A DNA stretch of 64,000 nt from Impatiens glandulifera (Eukaryota > Streptophyta > Magnoliopsida > Ericales > Balsaminaceae), in contig NC_061862.1 in NCBI RefSeq assembly GCF_907164915.1, forward strand, positions 128,535,641 through 128,599,640, given 5' to 3'. The notes beneath the pieces are model-generated. The model was given only the letters and a program-made list of their open reading frames with translations. It did not search any database and was not told the origin of the DNA. Below are positions 45,224 to 57,041 of this stretch, piece by piece. Every line of letters starts with the position of its first letter. Within the stretch, counting starts at the first letter, position 1. Position numbers and translations under genes: made by a program.

Positions 45224-46240
45224 AACCTTTACTTACTAGAAACTGAATTAGGGAATAAAGTGTATAACACATGTAATGATTTCAAGTTGATTCATAGAAG
45301 ACTTGGTCATCTATCTGATATAGCACTTAAGCATGCTTACAATTTAGATAAAAATGAGTGTTTTCATTGTGATATATGTCCTATCTCTAAAATGAAAAGG
45401 TTATCTTTTAAGTGCTAGTATGTCTAAAACTACAAAATATTTTGAACTAGTTCACATTGATATATGGGGACCTTATAAAGATATATCTTTTATTGATTGT
45501 CCTTAAATGCTCACGATTGTAGATGATTTTTCAAGATTTACATGGACATATATGATTAAATCAAAAAATATTGTTTGTCAAACTTTTATTGATTTCTATA
45601 CAATGATTAAAACACATTTTGAATCAGCAATCAAAACGGTAAGAACAGATAATAGTAGTGAATTCTTAAGTTACGAATGTCAAATGTTTTTTTTAAAAAA
45701 TGGTATTTTTCATCAAAAGTCTTTCCCTTACAACCCACAACATGGGGTGGTAGAGCGAAAACACCAACATTTACTACAAGTAGCACGTTCAATGCTTTTT
45801 CAAGCCAAATTACCCACAACTTTTTGGCCATTTTCAATCCTTATGGACACACATATCATAAATAGGACCCCATCACAAATTTTAAATTGGGAGAATCCAT
45901 TTTTTAAATTGTATAAAGAAAATCCAGATCTTTCAAATCTTAAGGTGTTTGGTTGTTTGTGTTATGTGAAAAATAACTTTCCTTACAAAACTAAATTTGA
46001 GCCAAAAGGAAAAAAATGTATTTTTATTAGTTATTCATGTGGACAGAAGGGTTATAGAGTGTTTGATATTTTAAATGAAAATATTTTTGTATCAAGAGAT
46101 GTAACTTTTCATGAAAATATTTTTCCATATCAAAATGAATTTTTTTTTTTTTTAGAAAAACCCCAAAACACTACAAATGTAGATTTTTTGATAATTCTAA
46201 TGAAGAATCAGAATTATATAGTGAAGATGATCCATTAATT
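45224..46240 (+). pseudogene. Element A integrase
   Basis: Zinc-binding part HRRLGHLSD...CFHCDICPISKMKRLSF with stops near 45418. Core: FELVHIDIWGPYKDISF (Asp), VRTDNSSEFLS (Asp), GVVERKHQHLLQVARSM (Glu; the usual PQQNG is shortened to PQHG). Then FWPFSILMDTHIINRTPSQI and the C-terminal VFGCLCYV region. All three catalytic residues are present but the frame is broken at 45418 and 45505. Confidence 0.85.
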
Positions 46241-46316
46241 TCAAATGATTTTGATAATCATCAAACTGAAAATCAAAATTTTGAGTCAAACACATCTATA
46301 CAGCCTAGTTCAAATG

Positions 46317-46444
46317 ACTCATTGATTCATCCACATGAACAACAAAGATAAAGCAACAGGGATAGAAAGCCTCCTACTTGACTCATTGATTCATCCACAT
46401 GAACAACAAAGATAAAGCAACAGGGATAGAAAGCCTCCTACTTG
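46317..46444 (+). repeat. 64-bp perfect tandem duplication in element A pol
   Basis: ACTCATTGATTCATCC...CCTCCTACTTG occurs at 46317-46380 and again at 46381-46444 without visible differences. 64 is not a multiple of three, so it shifts the frame between integrase and RT. Confidence 0.95.
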
Positions 46445-46529
46445 GCTTGACAATTATGTTGTCAATTCAAATACAAATAACAATGATAAGTCATATACTT
46501 CAAACACATTCCCTTATTCGACTAAATGT

Positions 46530-47606
46530 ATGAATGCTAAACACCTAGAGTTTTTAGAAAACATATCCACTATTAAACAACCACAAAATTTTAAAGAAGT
46601 TGTAAAAATTAAACATTGGAAAGATGCTATGGATGATGAATTAACAGCTTTAAAAGAAAATAATACATGGAGTCTAGTTCAACTTCCTAAAGGGAAGAAA
46701 GCGATAGGCTGTAGATGGATATATAAGACCAAATTGAATCCAGATGGATCGATTGGTAAATACAAGGCACGTTTAGTGATGAAAGGATACAATCAAAATG
46801 ACGGCATTGACTTCCACTACAATTTCTCCCCAGTTGCTAAAACAGTCACGGTAAGAATCTTATTTGCTTTAACATCTACTAATAACTGTTTTTTGCAGCA
46901 ATTTGACGTCAACAATGCATTCCTCCATGGTGACTTGGAAGAGGATATTTTTATACACATTCCAGAAGGATTAATAGGAGAATTAAATAAGCGAATTTTG
47001 GTATGTCATCTAAACAAAAGCCTTTATGGCTTAAAACAATCTTCAAGGAAGTGGAATAAAGAGTTTTCAAAACAATTAATTCATTTTGGTTTTGTTCAAT
47101 CAATTAATGATAACTGTTTATTCATTTGTAAAACTGAAATAACATTTACTGCATTGTTAGTTTATGTAGATGATATACTTATTGCTGGAAATTCTATAGA
47201 AATTATAAATGATGTTAAAAATTATCTTGATAAAAAATTTACAATCAAAGACTTGGGCGAAACCAAATATTTTCTATGGTTGGAATTTACTAAAGCTGGT
47301 TTATTTATAAATCAGCGCAAGTATATTCTTGACATACTGGCTGACACAGGTCTTACTGGATGTAAACCAGTTGATATCCCAATGAAAAAAGGGATCAAAC
47401 TCAATGAATTAAATAGTCCAGAATTGGCTGAACTAGAGATGTTCAGAAGGCTTGTTGGACGTTTAATTTATTTGAGTTTTACAAGACCAGATATTAGTTT
47501 TAGTGTCCAGCAACTAAGTCAATATATGCAGAAATCGTTGGAAGTCCATTGGGAGTCTTCCTTACAGGTTGTCAAGTACATTAAAGGCACCGTTTTACTC
47601 TTGTAA
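46530..47606 (+). pseudogene. Element A reverse transcriptase
   Basis: 358-codon open stretch: IGCRWIYKTKLNPDGSIGKY, FDVNNAFLHGDLEEDIFIHI, KSLYGLKQSSRKWNKEF, ALLVYVDDILIAGN (catalytic YVDD), FTIKDLGETKYFLWLEF (Trp for the usual Gly), LVGRLIYLSFTRPDISFSVQ. It ends VVKYIKGTVLLL before a frameshift into RNase H. The catalytic motifs look intact, but it is isolated from gag by stops. Confidence 0.9.
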
Positions 47607-48005
47607 TACTAATAGTGTACTTGAGTCTTTTTCAGATGCCGATTGGGCAACTTGAATAGACATTCGGAGGTCCCTTAAAGGTTATTGTGTTAAACTTGGA
47701 GGAGCCATGGTGTCTTGTAAAACAAAAAAACAAAACACAGTCTCACGATCCACTGTAGGAGCGGAATACCGAACATGGCCACCACTGTATGTGAGCTGAA
47801 ATGGATCATTTTTTTGCTAAAAGACTTCAATGCCGTTGTCTATCTCCCGATTCCACAATGTTGCGACAATCAAGCTGCAATACATATTACTAAAAATTCA
47901 GTCTTCCACGAGAGAATGAAACATCTCGACATAGATTGTCATATTGTGAGGGACAGTTTCAAACAATGTTTTATTCAGCCATTACATGTATATTCAAAAA
48001 TTTAA
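47607..48005 (+). pseudogene. Element A RNase H
   Basis: SFSDADWAT (catalytic Asp), GGAMVSCKTKKQNTVSRSTV, GAEYR (Glu), LKWIIFLLKDF, CDNQAAIHITKNSVFHERMK, then QADIFTKPLEF near 48010. Two or more frame changes and stops. Confidence 0.85.
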
Positions 48006-48099
48006 CAAGCTGACATTTTTACAAAGCCCTTAGAATTTCGACCTTTTGTTAATCTTAGAGACAAGATGAACTTAAGGGATGTTCATCCTAAGGGAGGGA

Positions 48100-48301
48100 T
48101 GTGAAAATATGTTGATATTATATGTTTTATAAGTTTATAGCCTTATTAAAACCTGATAGATATTTCAGGGGCTGCAACAGATTTATTACATTAATAAAAG
48201 GGATTGAAGGCTCCCAAAGCCATTCATGTTTTTCTCAATTAGTTTCTTCATTCTTCTAAAACCTAATTCTACAAATCAATCCAAATTTACGAAATTTCAC
48301 A
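48100..48301 (+). repeat. Element A 3' LTR
   Basis: 202-bp partner of 10618-10820 (TGTGAAAATATG...TTTCACA), preceded by the polypurine tract AAGGGAGGGA and followed by the GTTAC duplicate. Confidence 0.9.
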
Positions 48302-48308
48302 GTTACCG

Positions 48309-49818
48309 TTGCAAACTAACACCTCTATTTCTTCGCAACAGTTCACGACTAAGACAGCCGATACGACACCTAGAAAGAAAGACCCTAAAACCAGACGTTT
48401 TATACACGACAATATGGCTGAAGATCTCCTAGTACCTGAAATGCTCTCTACGACCAAATTAAAGGAAATGAAGGTAGTTTTGCAACATCTGACGGAACAA
48501 CTTGCGTTGTTACATCTTTCATGTTCACCCCATCAACCCACGTAGTATTGGTTATCAAGCTCAAGTGGAAGTCTCTCTCTAAGAAGACTCTGAAGAAGAT
48601 ATCGACCTAACCACATGGATATAATATGAGGAGGTACTCAACCATCTAGGATCACAAGAAAAACAAATTTCAACGGCTAATCAACCATCGCTAACGGAAT
48701 ATAAACGTCAAATGACTCAAGTTCAAGTCAAGTAGATAGAGATGCAAGCCCAGATAAACAAAAAAGTTAATGACAAAAGCACTGAGTAAAACTATGACTA
48801 GAAAGATGCTATGAAACTTGTCGAAAGAGAAGTATTTTCATTAGGCGTTAAACTTCCATCCAAATCCACGTACATTGAAAAAAAGCAACTAGTCAATCTT
48901 TTTTCAAAATGTACACATCTGCAATGACCCCATGGTTACTTGGCGAACCGACTGTTCTCCACCTATTCCCCTAATACCTTGATGATGTTGCTCTACACTA
49001 GTATCTCTAGTAAAAGATAGTATATCTACAAAGTATAGAGGAACTGACTGCAACGTTCATTGAATGTTTCTCAATGCATCTCAATCTCGAACGACCATAA
49101 AAGAGGTTAAGAACATCAAACAAGGAGAAAATGAGAAATTCTCCATTTTTATCGAAAGATGGAACTATCTTCGAGGAAATTGATTCCCTCCCAAGCGAAC
49201 AACGACATATAATTATAATCTTGGAAAGTTTTAACGGTTAATATTCTATTGGATTTGCCATCAAATCCTTCCAAAATATGAAAAGTTGCTAAAACCGACA
49301 ATAACCTCGATGACGCCAACGAGAAAGAATGAAGAGAGAGAAAAGTAGCCAAAGTTACTCCACCTCCAAGTCATTTCCCAAGAAAATAAAAGATAGAAGT
49401 GTACCAGGTAACCAATGTCTAGTAGGAACGTCCTCCTCAAAAGGCTAGCCCAAGCAAGTCTTTACAGGATTAGGTATGTACAGCCACTCCTATAAAGACC
49501 ACACCTCCAAAGGAACCTAGACCACCAAGAGTATTTGATCACCTAGGAATGCCTTTAAGTCAGGTAATGAAGATTCTTCAGGAAAATAATCTTATCAAGC
49601 CCCTCTCCCCGAGAACAAACATACTATTATTGGGAAAGTATGAAAACGTTTGGTGCGACTACCACCAAGCAAAGGGCCATGCTATCGACGACTGTAACGC
49701 CCTCAAATACCTTTTTATTGACTTGATAGATCATAAAGTAATTGCCAAGCCAAAAATAACAAAGAATACGCTAATGGATGATCAAGTCAACATGCTCATA
49801 ACCAACAAAGCATCCTAG
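48309..49818 (+). pseudogene. Gypsy relic gag
   Basis: N-terminal fragment QTNTSISSQQFTTKTADTTP, a Gln-rich central part with many stops, then 49549-49818 with MPLSQVMKILQENNLIKPLS and CDYHQAKGHAIDDCNALKYL. The CX2HX4HX4C-type knuckle is typical of Tat-lineage gag. Confidence 0.65.
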
Positions 49819-50636
49819 AACTGATCCATGACGCTAAACCAGGAATCAATATAATTGATCCCCTGGCCCAAAAAGAAGTCCAAAACTTATTTTGGTAAAA
49901 CTTCTAAATGGATGATGTCAAAAACGACTGCCCACATCTACGCTTTGATAAATAACGCAACAACACATGGTGGAACACATTTTAAACCTAGTTTCATGAA
50001 AATCACACTGGATAATGTTCCATTCACGTCCTAACCACCAATAGGGACTAGAACGGAAAATGAGCCAAGATCTTTTAACCTAGGAGACAGCCTTCTAAGT
50101 CAACTGAAATCTTTACATAGACGTTTACTAATCCATATTTATATAGACGTTTGCGTGATTAGAAAAAAATGGGCTATTGGTGCGACACGCTAGAAAATAT
50201 GGCTCGGACTCCCAAAACAACTAATTTAGCTCAGGAAGCCAGCTCTTCCAATCTTTAAGGAACGAATTTCCTTTCATCCATCGATACTGTGATTGACGAA
50301 AGTAGAACTATTTTCCCTCTAATGTGTAGATAGATGTTAAATATTGTACATTGTAAGAAATCTATGAACAATGATCTTGTTAGATAATTTTTTCTTACAT
50401 GTAATATACCCGTCGATGTAACACAAGAAGTAGACTTCGAATCTATGAGTAAAAATGATCTTTTCTTTTACTTTGAGTTAAATTTTGAAGGCAAACACTT
50501 CTTAGAAACCGAGGATAAGATTGCCTTTGCAATGTAAAAGACAATCGAAATTAATGTAAACACGACCATCGATCCTCAGATCATACTGATTAGCCTAAGT
50601 TGAGCTATTAAAAACAAACAAAGACGTCTTCACTTG

Positions 50637-51200
50637 GTCATAAAAGGAAATGCAAGGTATTGATCCAAAGATCATACAACATAATATTCTTCTATATCCT
50701 AACGCTAAGCCAGTAAAGCAAAAGCTCGGATGGATGAAAGAGGAGGTCGTGAACAAAATCCGAGAAGAAGTCCGAAAGCAACTCGATGTTGTATTACTCA
50801 AGGTAGTAGAATATCCTAACTAGATAGCTAATGTGGTACGCGTCCTAAAGAAAGACGGGAATATACATGTGTGCATAGATTATCGAGATCTGAATAAGGT
50901 CATCCCTAAGGATCACTTCCCGCTACCACACATCGATATATTAGTCGACCATGCTGATGGTCATGGACTGTTCTCATTCATGAACAGATTTTTAGGATAC
51001 AAGTAAATCCTAATGGCCCACAAAACAAGGAAAATACCACGTTTATAATAGAGGTATGAACCTTTTATTATAAGGCCATGTCTTTCGGTCTTAAGAACGT
51101 GGGAGCCACCTATCAGAGGGCAGTCATTATGATCTTTTATGACATGATCCACAAGGAAGTGGAAGTATATGTCGACGACATGATCATCAAATAAATGGAT
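50637..51200 (+). pseudogene. Gypsy relic reverse transcriptase
   Basis: MQGIDPKIIQHNILL, AKPVKQKLGWMKEE, IANVVRVLKKDGNIHVCIDY, RDLNKVIPKDHFPLPHIDIL, and VYVDDMIIK (catalytic YVDD) near 51168-51192. Stops at several points. Confidence 0.8.
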
Positions 51201-51980
51201 CAATAAAAATATGTCCTAAACCTCGAGATATTCCTATAACGAATCAGAAAATATCAGTTATGACTCAACCTGAAGAAATGTACCTTCGGAGTCAGATCGA
51301 AGTCAATCCCTCTAAGATAGATGCAATAACGGTTATGCCGCTCCCTAAAACGAAAGAGAGGTTTTGGGAAAACCCAATACATTAGTTGATTCATCAATAA
51401 GCATACAATAACATTTGATCCACTATTTTAACTACTAAAGAAAGACCAAAAGTTTATATGGAATTAAAAATATCAACAGGAATTTGATAAAATCAAGGAT
51501 TATTTAAAATCTTGTCCCATACTTATGTCGCATAGAGTTAGCATTCCTTTCATCCTATACCCTACTATAACAAACACCACCATGGGAAGCTTGTTGGCTC
51601 AAGAAACCGAAGAGAAACTCAAAATGGATGTGTACTATATCAATAAAAGGATGACTATGTGTGAAGTTAATTACACTCAAGTTGAAAAAATATGTTAGTC
51701 CTTAGCATGGGTCACCAAAAGGCTGGGACACTACATGCAAGCCCATCCCATCAAGTTGATATCAAGACTATACCCAATCTACTTCTTGTTCCACCGAAAC
51801 ATTCTATCACCAAAGGTATCCAAATGAATGATGACGTTATCCTAATACGACATAGCCTATATGGTAAAAAATTCTATCAAAGGTAGTGTTGTCAAAGACT
51901 TCCTCGTTGACCAAACCATCATTGTTGAGTCAAAAGACGAACTCGAATTCTCCGACGAGGGAATTTTGAGTATAAGATCA
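51201..51980 (+). pseudogene. Gypsy relic RT connection region
   Basis: Scattered RT thumb/connection pieces such as NLKKCTFGV-like and the 51530-51790 stretch (GSLLAQETEE). Too decayed for domain limits. Confidence 0.45.
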
Positions 51981-52466
51981 GACACATGGAAACTAGTATT
52001 TGACGGAGCTTCTTGAAAGTAGGGTTACGTAGTTGGTATTTTGTTAGTTGACCCAAAAGGAACGTAAAACCGAATATTAATAAAACTCGAATATCTCGTC
52101 ACCAATAACGAGGTTGAATGTCAGGCACGCCTCTCGGGTCTCAAATTGGAATATGAAAAATGGGCGATTAAACTATAGGTCATTGGTGACTCTAACTTGG
52201 TTATATCCCAAGTCAATTATACGTGTCAAGTGAAAGAGGAAAACTTGAAACCCTACCACACACACCTGAACAAACTCAAGGACAAATTTGATCAATTATC
52301 ATTTGTTCATGCTCCAAGAAGCGAAAACCTCTTCGCGGATTCCATATCTACTTTCGCAACCATGACTCAAATTCCTGACGAAATTAAAATCAAATGGTTA
52401 AAAATCGAATTAAACAACGATCTACTTTTGAATTGGAGTAGTCACTTCCTGTTAGAATGCTACTAA
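51981..52466 (+). pseudogene. Gypsy relic RNase H
   Basis: WKLVFDGAS, LEYLVTNNEVECQARLSGLK, IGDSNLVISQVNYTCQVKEE, FVHAPRSENLFADSISTFAT, ending KIELNNDLLLNW. This is the Tat-lineage second (dual) RNase H type. Confidence 0.7.
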
Positions 52467-52559
52467 ACCCTAGTACGATACTCTACAGTAGTGTCGAGTA
52501 GGGAAAATATCCTTCCCACATCCGAGCTAAGGAACGACGAGTGTTGCGCTCGTATTCCA

Positions 52560-53130
52560 TCATTTACGCTTGAATTTCCAATGTGGCTTTACCATCGATC
52601 TTTTGACGATCGAAACATTGTATACATTGATAATCCGGAATTCAAGAGGATCATGGAATAAGTACATGTAGTGACTTGTGGCCCACACATGAATGGAATG
52701 ATTTTAGCCAAAAAGTACTATATTTAGGATATTATTGGCAAAAAATTCAAACAAGAATGTGTGAGCTAGGTAAGGAGTTGTCATTAGTACAAAATCTATG
52801 CTAACATAAAAAATACGCTAACCACACTCATTTACAATATTACATCCCCTTGGACCTTTTTTACAATGGGCATCGACAACATCGTGAAAATATATCCTCA
52901 TGCGTCAAAGGGATACGAGTTCATACTCGCCTCCATAGAATACTTCATCAAATGGGTTGAAGTAGCCTCCTACAAGGTTTTGAAATCATCTCAAGATGAA
53001 AAATTCATCAATGGTCGACACTTTCAAGGAAAAGTGTTACAATTGCTCGACGAGTTCAAGATCGAGCATTAAAAGTCATTGCCCTATAGACCCCAAACCC
53101 ATGGTGCGGTCGATGCGACAAACAAAAATG
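52560..53130 (+). pseudogene. Gypsy relic integrase
   Basis: HVVTCGPHMNGMILAKKYY (zinc-binding end), then TMGIDNIVKIYPHASKGYEF (first catalytic Asp) and FIKWVEVASY. YRPQTHGAVDATNKN follows, in which the catalytic Glu is Asp. It fades out near 53150. Confidence 0.75.
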
Positions 53131-53190
53131 AGAGTTCCGACCGATGTTCTTCATCTAGGACTGAGAGGTCAATCCTAGTACCAATAACTC

Positions 53191-53955
53191 TCGACCCCAA
53201 CTGAGAATTTCCAAACAAAGGATCGATAAAGTTAGCCTAGGGCTAACCCAGGACCAAGAGTCCTTATCACCTCGACATAGGCTTATTAACTTGGACTGAT
53301 GGGTCCGATAGAGGGTTCTGGATTCCGACCGATGAAAATGAACCCCAAGACCTAAGATACCGGTCCTAAGGCCTGTTTGGTTTTCATTTTCAAAATCCAA
53401 AATTATTTTTTTAATTATGGAACCTCAAACCATTTTCTTAAATTATGAACAATTAGAAAATAATTTTAAAATATTTTTAGGATATTTTCACGAAAAATAT
53501 TTTGATAAAGGATTATTTGACATTTATGTTTAAACCCTAATGCCTTTAAATGACGGATGTTCTTCATGTACTTTTTCTTCCTAAGTTATCATCAAGAACG
53601 TGTACCAGCATTTAAATAACTATTTTTACAATTATTAAAATAACGTACAAACCTTATGCATGCTTAAGATTGAAAGAATAATTGATTATAATAAAACGTT
53701 ATACAATTGATTTTCAAAAGCCAAATTTATAAGTAGAGACCGTTTTAAAAACGGGTATGGAGGATGAAGCGCGGAAGCCTTTCCCAAGTATCACTAAACT
53801 ACGAACTAAAATAAACTCTAGCCAATATGTTTGTACAATTATGCCATTTTTTTAGTTTTCAAAAAGTCCATTGATGACTATGTTTCAAATAAATAATATT
53901 TTTTAAAATTCATTATTTTTAATTAATAAAAACAATGGATTTCAAAAATATCAAA
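53191..53955. other. Intergenic, nothing firmly recognised
   Basis: The first 200 bp contain repeated words such as TCCGACCGATG and may be 3' sequence of the gypsy relic. GGCCTGTTTGGTTTTC at 53369 looks like one end of a Tourist/hAT-type element, but no matching other end was found. Confidence 0.35.
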
Positions 53956-53963
53956 TTTAATTG

Positions 53964-54970
53964 AGAAAAAAGCTTATTTAGACTTATGTACTTGTACAAC
54001 TAGCTTACTTAGACATATGTACTAATAAAAGTTCATTTAAACGTACTTACTATCAAAATTTGGCTCATTTAGCCTCATTTAGTAAACCATGATTAATTTT
54101 TATTTTTTAATTTATATATTTAATAATTAAATAATAATATATTTTCTCTCTCTTTCCTTTTCATTTATTACTAATAAATGAACCCTTTATTTTTATCTTT
54201 TTTATATTTTTTAATTATTTCTATAGGAGTATTTATTATTGATTATTTTAATTTTATTTTATATATATGAACATTCATCACTAATTATTTTAACTTTATA
54301 TTTTTTCTTATATTTACATTATTATTAATTATTTTAAAATTGTTTGGTCCCAATGATTGAATATAACAATGAAAATTCTTTCAACAATAAAAATTCTTCA
54401 ACACAAAAATAAATTAATTAATAATTAAAAATTGGATAATAATAAAAACTCATTCATCAACCACCAAAAGTCTAATAATCAAATATTAGACAAATCAATG
54501 CACCTTACTACTACTATAAGTCATGAATAAAAATTAAATAAAAAATTATTAATTTTATTTTTGTTTATATTAAATTAAATAAGAAAAACCTTTCAATAAA
54601 ATATTACAGTAAAATATAAAATTCATAAATAAATTGTTAAAATTTTTTCAAAAATTTAGAATTTAAGAAATATGAGAAATAAAATGTAATAAAAAAAGGA
54701 AGATGACATATAAAAGAGAAATTAATATTAAAATAATAAAAGAATTAAGAATAAAATAAATTACCTAGTTTAATTAATAAAAAGTAAGAAAGAGAAAATA
54801 TATTAATATTTAATTAATAAATATATAAATTTAAAAATAAAAATGAACCATGGCTATTAAAAGAGTCTAAATGAGCCAATTTTTGATAGTACGTTTAAAT
54901 GACCTTTTATTAGTACATACGTCTAAGTGAGCTAGTTGTACAAGTACATACGTCTAAGTGAGTTTTTTCC
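53964..54970. mobile_element. Long-TIR (Mutator- or hAT-like) non-autonomous element
   Basis: The first ~140 bp (GCTTATTTAGACTTATGTACTTGTACAACTAGC...) return as the inverse complement in the last ~140 bp. The element is flanked by TTTAATTG at 53956-53963 and 54971-54978, an 8-bp identical duplication (9 bp with one mismatch). The interior is AT-rich and non-coding. An 8-bp duplication suggests hAT; the GAGAAAAAAG-like ends and long TIRs suggest Mutator. Confidence 0.8.
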
Positions 54971-54978
54971 TTTAATTG

Positions 54979-55535
54979 GATTAACGCAAATCCTCATATT
55001 ATTTAAAATTGAACTCCAAGTTAATTATTTTTTTAATTAATTTAAAAAATTGATAGGGATCCTTAGAAACATCTTTTAAATAATTTTTTATTTTAAAAAT
55101 AAGATTCTTGACACGCAAAATCGAAGTTTAAATTCTCAAACCTCGGGCTTTAATGGGACAAAGATTTTTCAAAGTTATATAAATGAATGAAGTGAAAATA
55201 AATAAATAATAGGGAGAGGATTTTGGAAGAGAGATTGGGAGAAGGAATGAGATGGCGCAATCTGATTACCTGAAAAAATAAAAAAAATTATATTTTTTCT
55301 CTCTCCCACACTTTTCCCATTTCCATTAAATGACGTGACGACACGTTATTTTCTCCCTCATTCTCTCCCCCAATTTTCTTAGTCTTATCACTCGTGAAAA
55401 AAATAAGTTTATTAAGTTGGGATATTTACAAAAATAAAATACTACTATTATCGGTAGTTATTATAAATATTATTATATAATTAACGCAAAAAAATTTACT
55501 AAATTAAAAAAATTTCAAATAAATTAAATGACAGA

Positions 55536-55575
<40 letters not shown>

Positions 55576-55933
55576 ATTTTATCGCAATATTGAACAATAG
55601 CTAGATTAATGTTGCGATTAATATTATTTAATACATATAACATTGCACACACAAATCAGATATTTATTCCCGTTAGTCGAAATTTAATTACAGAAAATAT
55701 CATTGAATACACAACACTTAATGCGACAATAACTAATAGCAAAATTTCTATACCTATTGTAATGTGACCGTGAATATCATTTAATGCAAATAAGGTTACA
55801 CAAGAAAAAGAAAAAGGATTTCTATATCATAGTTAAATATTAATTACTAAAAATGTCATTCAATCCAACAATGATGAATTGAGGAATTTATAAAACTAGG
55901 TAGACTCTCGTGCGATTCATACGAATAAAAATA
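54979..55933. other. AT-rich intergenic with (TA)n at 55542-55572
   Basis: No gene or complete element seen. The only clear feature is a TA microsatellite of about 15 units. Confidence 0.5.
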
Positions 55934-56545
55934 TATTGTTACAAAGTCTCGCGTTCATCAAATTTGGAGTTGAATTTAATATATAAAGTGTTATTAGCCT
56001 AGTTGGTTAAAGAGTTTTACTTATTTTGTTAGTTTGCGAGTTCGAAACATACCTATAAAATATTTCATTTTATTTTTATTTGTTTTAAGTTATGGGCGGG
56101 TCAACCCAGAATCCGACCCAAGTATCCATTTACTCTCACATATATATCCAAATTAACCACAGCTCTCGATCCGACAATTTAGATAGTTTCAAAATTAAGC
56201 ATCATTATATATATATATAGATAGATTAATTAATTAAAAATTTGAACTTATATTGTTACAACGTCTCGCGTTCATCAAATTTAGTGTTGAATTTAAAATA
56301 TAAATTTTTATTAGCCTAGTTGATTAAAGAGTTGTACTTATTTTGTTATGTTGTGAGTTCAAAACATACCTATAACATTTTTAATTTTATTTTTAACTGT
56401 TTTAAGTTTATGTGTGGGTCAACCCAGAATACGACCCAAGTATTCATTTACTCTCATATATATATTTAAATTAACCATAGCTCTCGACCCGACAATCCAG
56501 ACACTTTCAAAATTAAGCATCATTATATATATAGAGAGAGAGATT
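55934..56545 (+). repeat. 317-bp tandem duplication with tRNA-like A and B boxes
   Basis: TATTGTTACAA(A/C)GTCTCGCGTTCATC starts copies at 55934 and 56251. Each holds TAGCCTAGTTGG (55995-56006; 56312-56323), like a pol III box A, and about 32 bp later GAGTTCGAAAC (56038-56048; GAGTTCAAAAC at 56355), like box B. A (G/A)GGTCAACCCAGAAT(C/A)CGACC block follows. This could be a SINE or tRNA-derived repeat duplicated in tandem; no cloverleaf can be drawn with confidence. Confidence 0.5.
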
Positions 56546-57041
56546 ATTGCAATGTACAATGATAAATAAGGTTGCATACACAAATATGAAATTTCGACAT
56601 GAAAGTTGAAAAATAATTATTAAAATGTCCTTCGATCTGAAATGTTATTTACAGCAATGGTCAATAACGATATTATAAACAACTAATTTTACAAACAACA
56701 AGTTGAGTAGAAATGAAAATATTTTAATGCAAAACAAATTATAAAAACTTTCATAGATAGTTGAAAAATAATTAATATGAAAAATAATTAACAATGATTT
56801 CATTTTAGTTTATAATAATACTTTATCAAATAGTTGTTGAACTAATACGAAAATATTATATATATATATATATATTAATATAATATATATATAAACTTGT
56901 AGTATCAGTTTAGCAATTGAGCGTCCATCGGTAATATGTCGTATTTAAGTAGACGCAACAACATATTAAACGAAGTGTTTGTCCATCGACCGACATTCTT
57001 TATGTGAAGGAGTTTCAGCAATGCTGGTGATTTTATTATGC
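56546..57041. other. AT-rich intergenic, possible decayed CACTA interior
   Basis: Nothing firmly recognised. If the TNP2 fragment to the right once continued leftwards, this would be its decayed or deleted continuation. Confidence 0.35.

Larger units (their letters stand above)
10618..48301 (+). mobile_element. LTR retrotransposon A, Ty1/copia, outermost of the nest
   Basis: Two ~202-bp LTRs (10618-10820 and 48100-48301) run TG...CA and are flanked by identical GTTAC at 10613-10617 and 48302-48306. PBS TGGTATCAGAGC follows the 5' LTR directly, and the purine tract AAGGGAGGGA precedes the 3' LTR. The gag-PR-IN-RT-RH order is that of copia. Without its insertions the element is about 4.9 kb. 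Element B (11412-44193) splits the gag gene. The LTRs differ at roughly 15 places by eye, so the insertion is old. Several stops and a 64-bp internal duplication show it is inactive. It seems to have inserted into the gypsy relic that continues at 48302. Confidence 0.9.
48302..53190 (+). mobile_element. Ty3/gypsy relic, Tat/Retand-like lineage
   Basis: Gag, RT, RNase H and integrase can be recognised in order on the plus strand, with stops every few dozen codons. No LTR was recognised. The left part is cut by element A (TSD GTTAC). Its 5' flank would be the sequence just before 10613, which shows no gag. RNase H and integrase motifs resemble the Tat/Retand group. It is the oldest-looking element in the window. 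Confidence 0.75.

Noticed and set aside
55995..56048. Functional tRNA gene
   Set aside because: Box A and B-like words are present, but no acceptor stem, anticodon arm or 3' stem pairing could be drawn.
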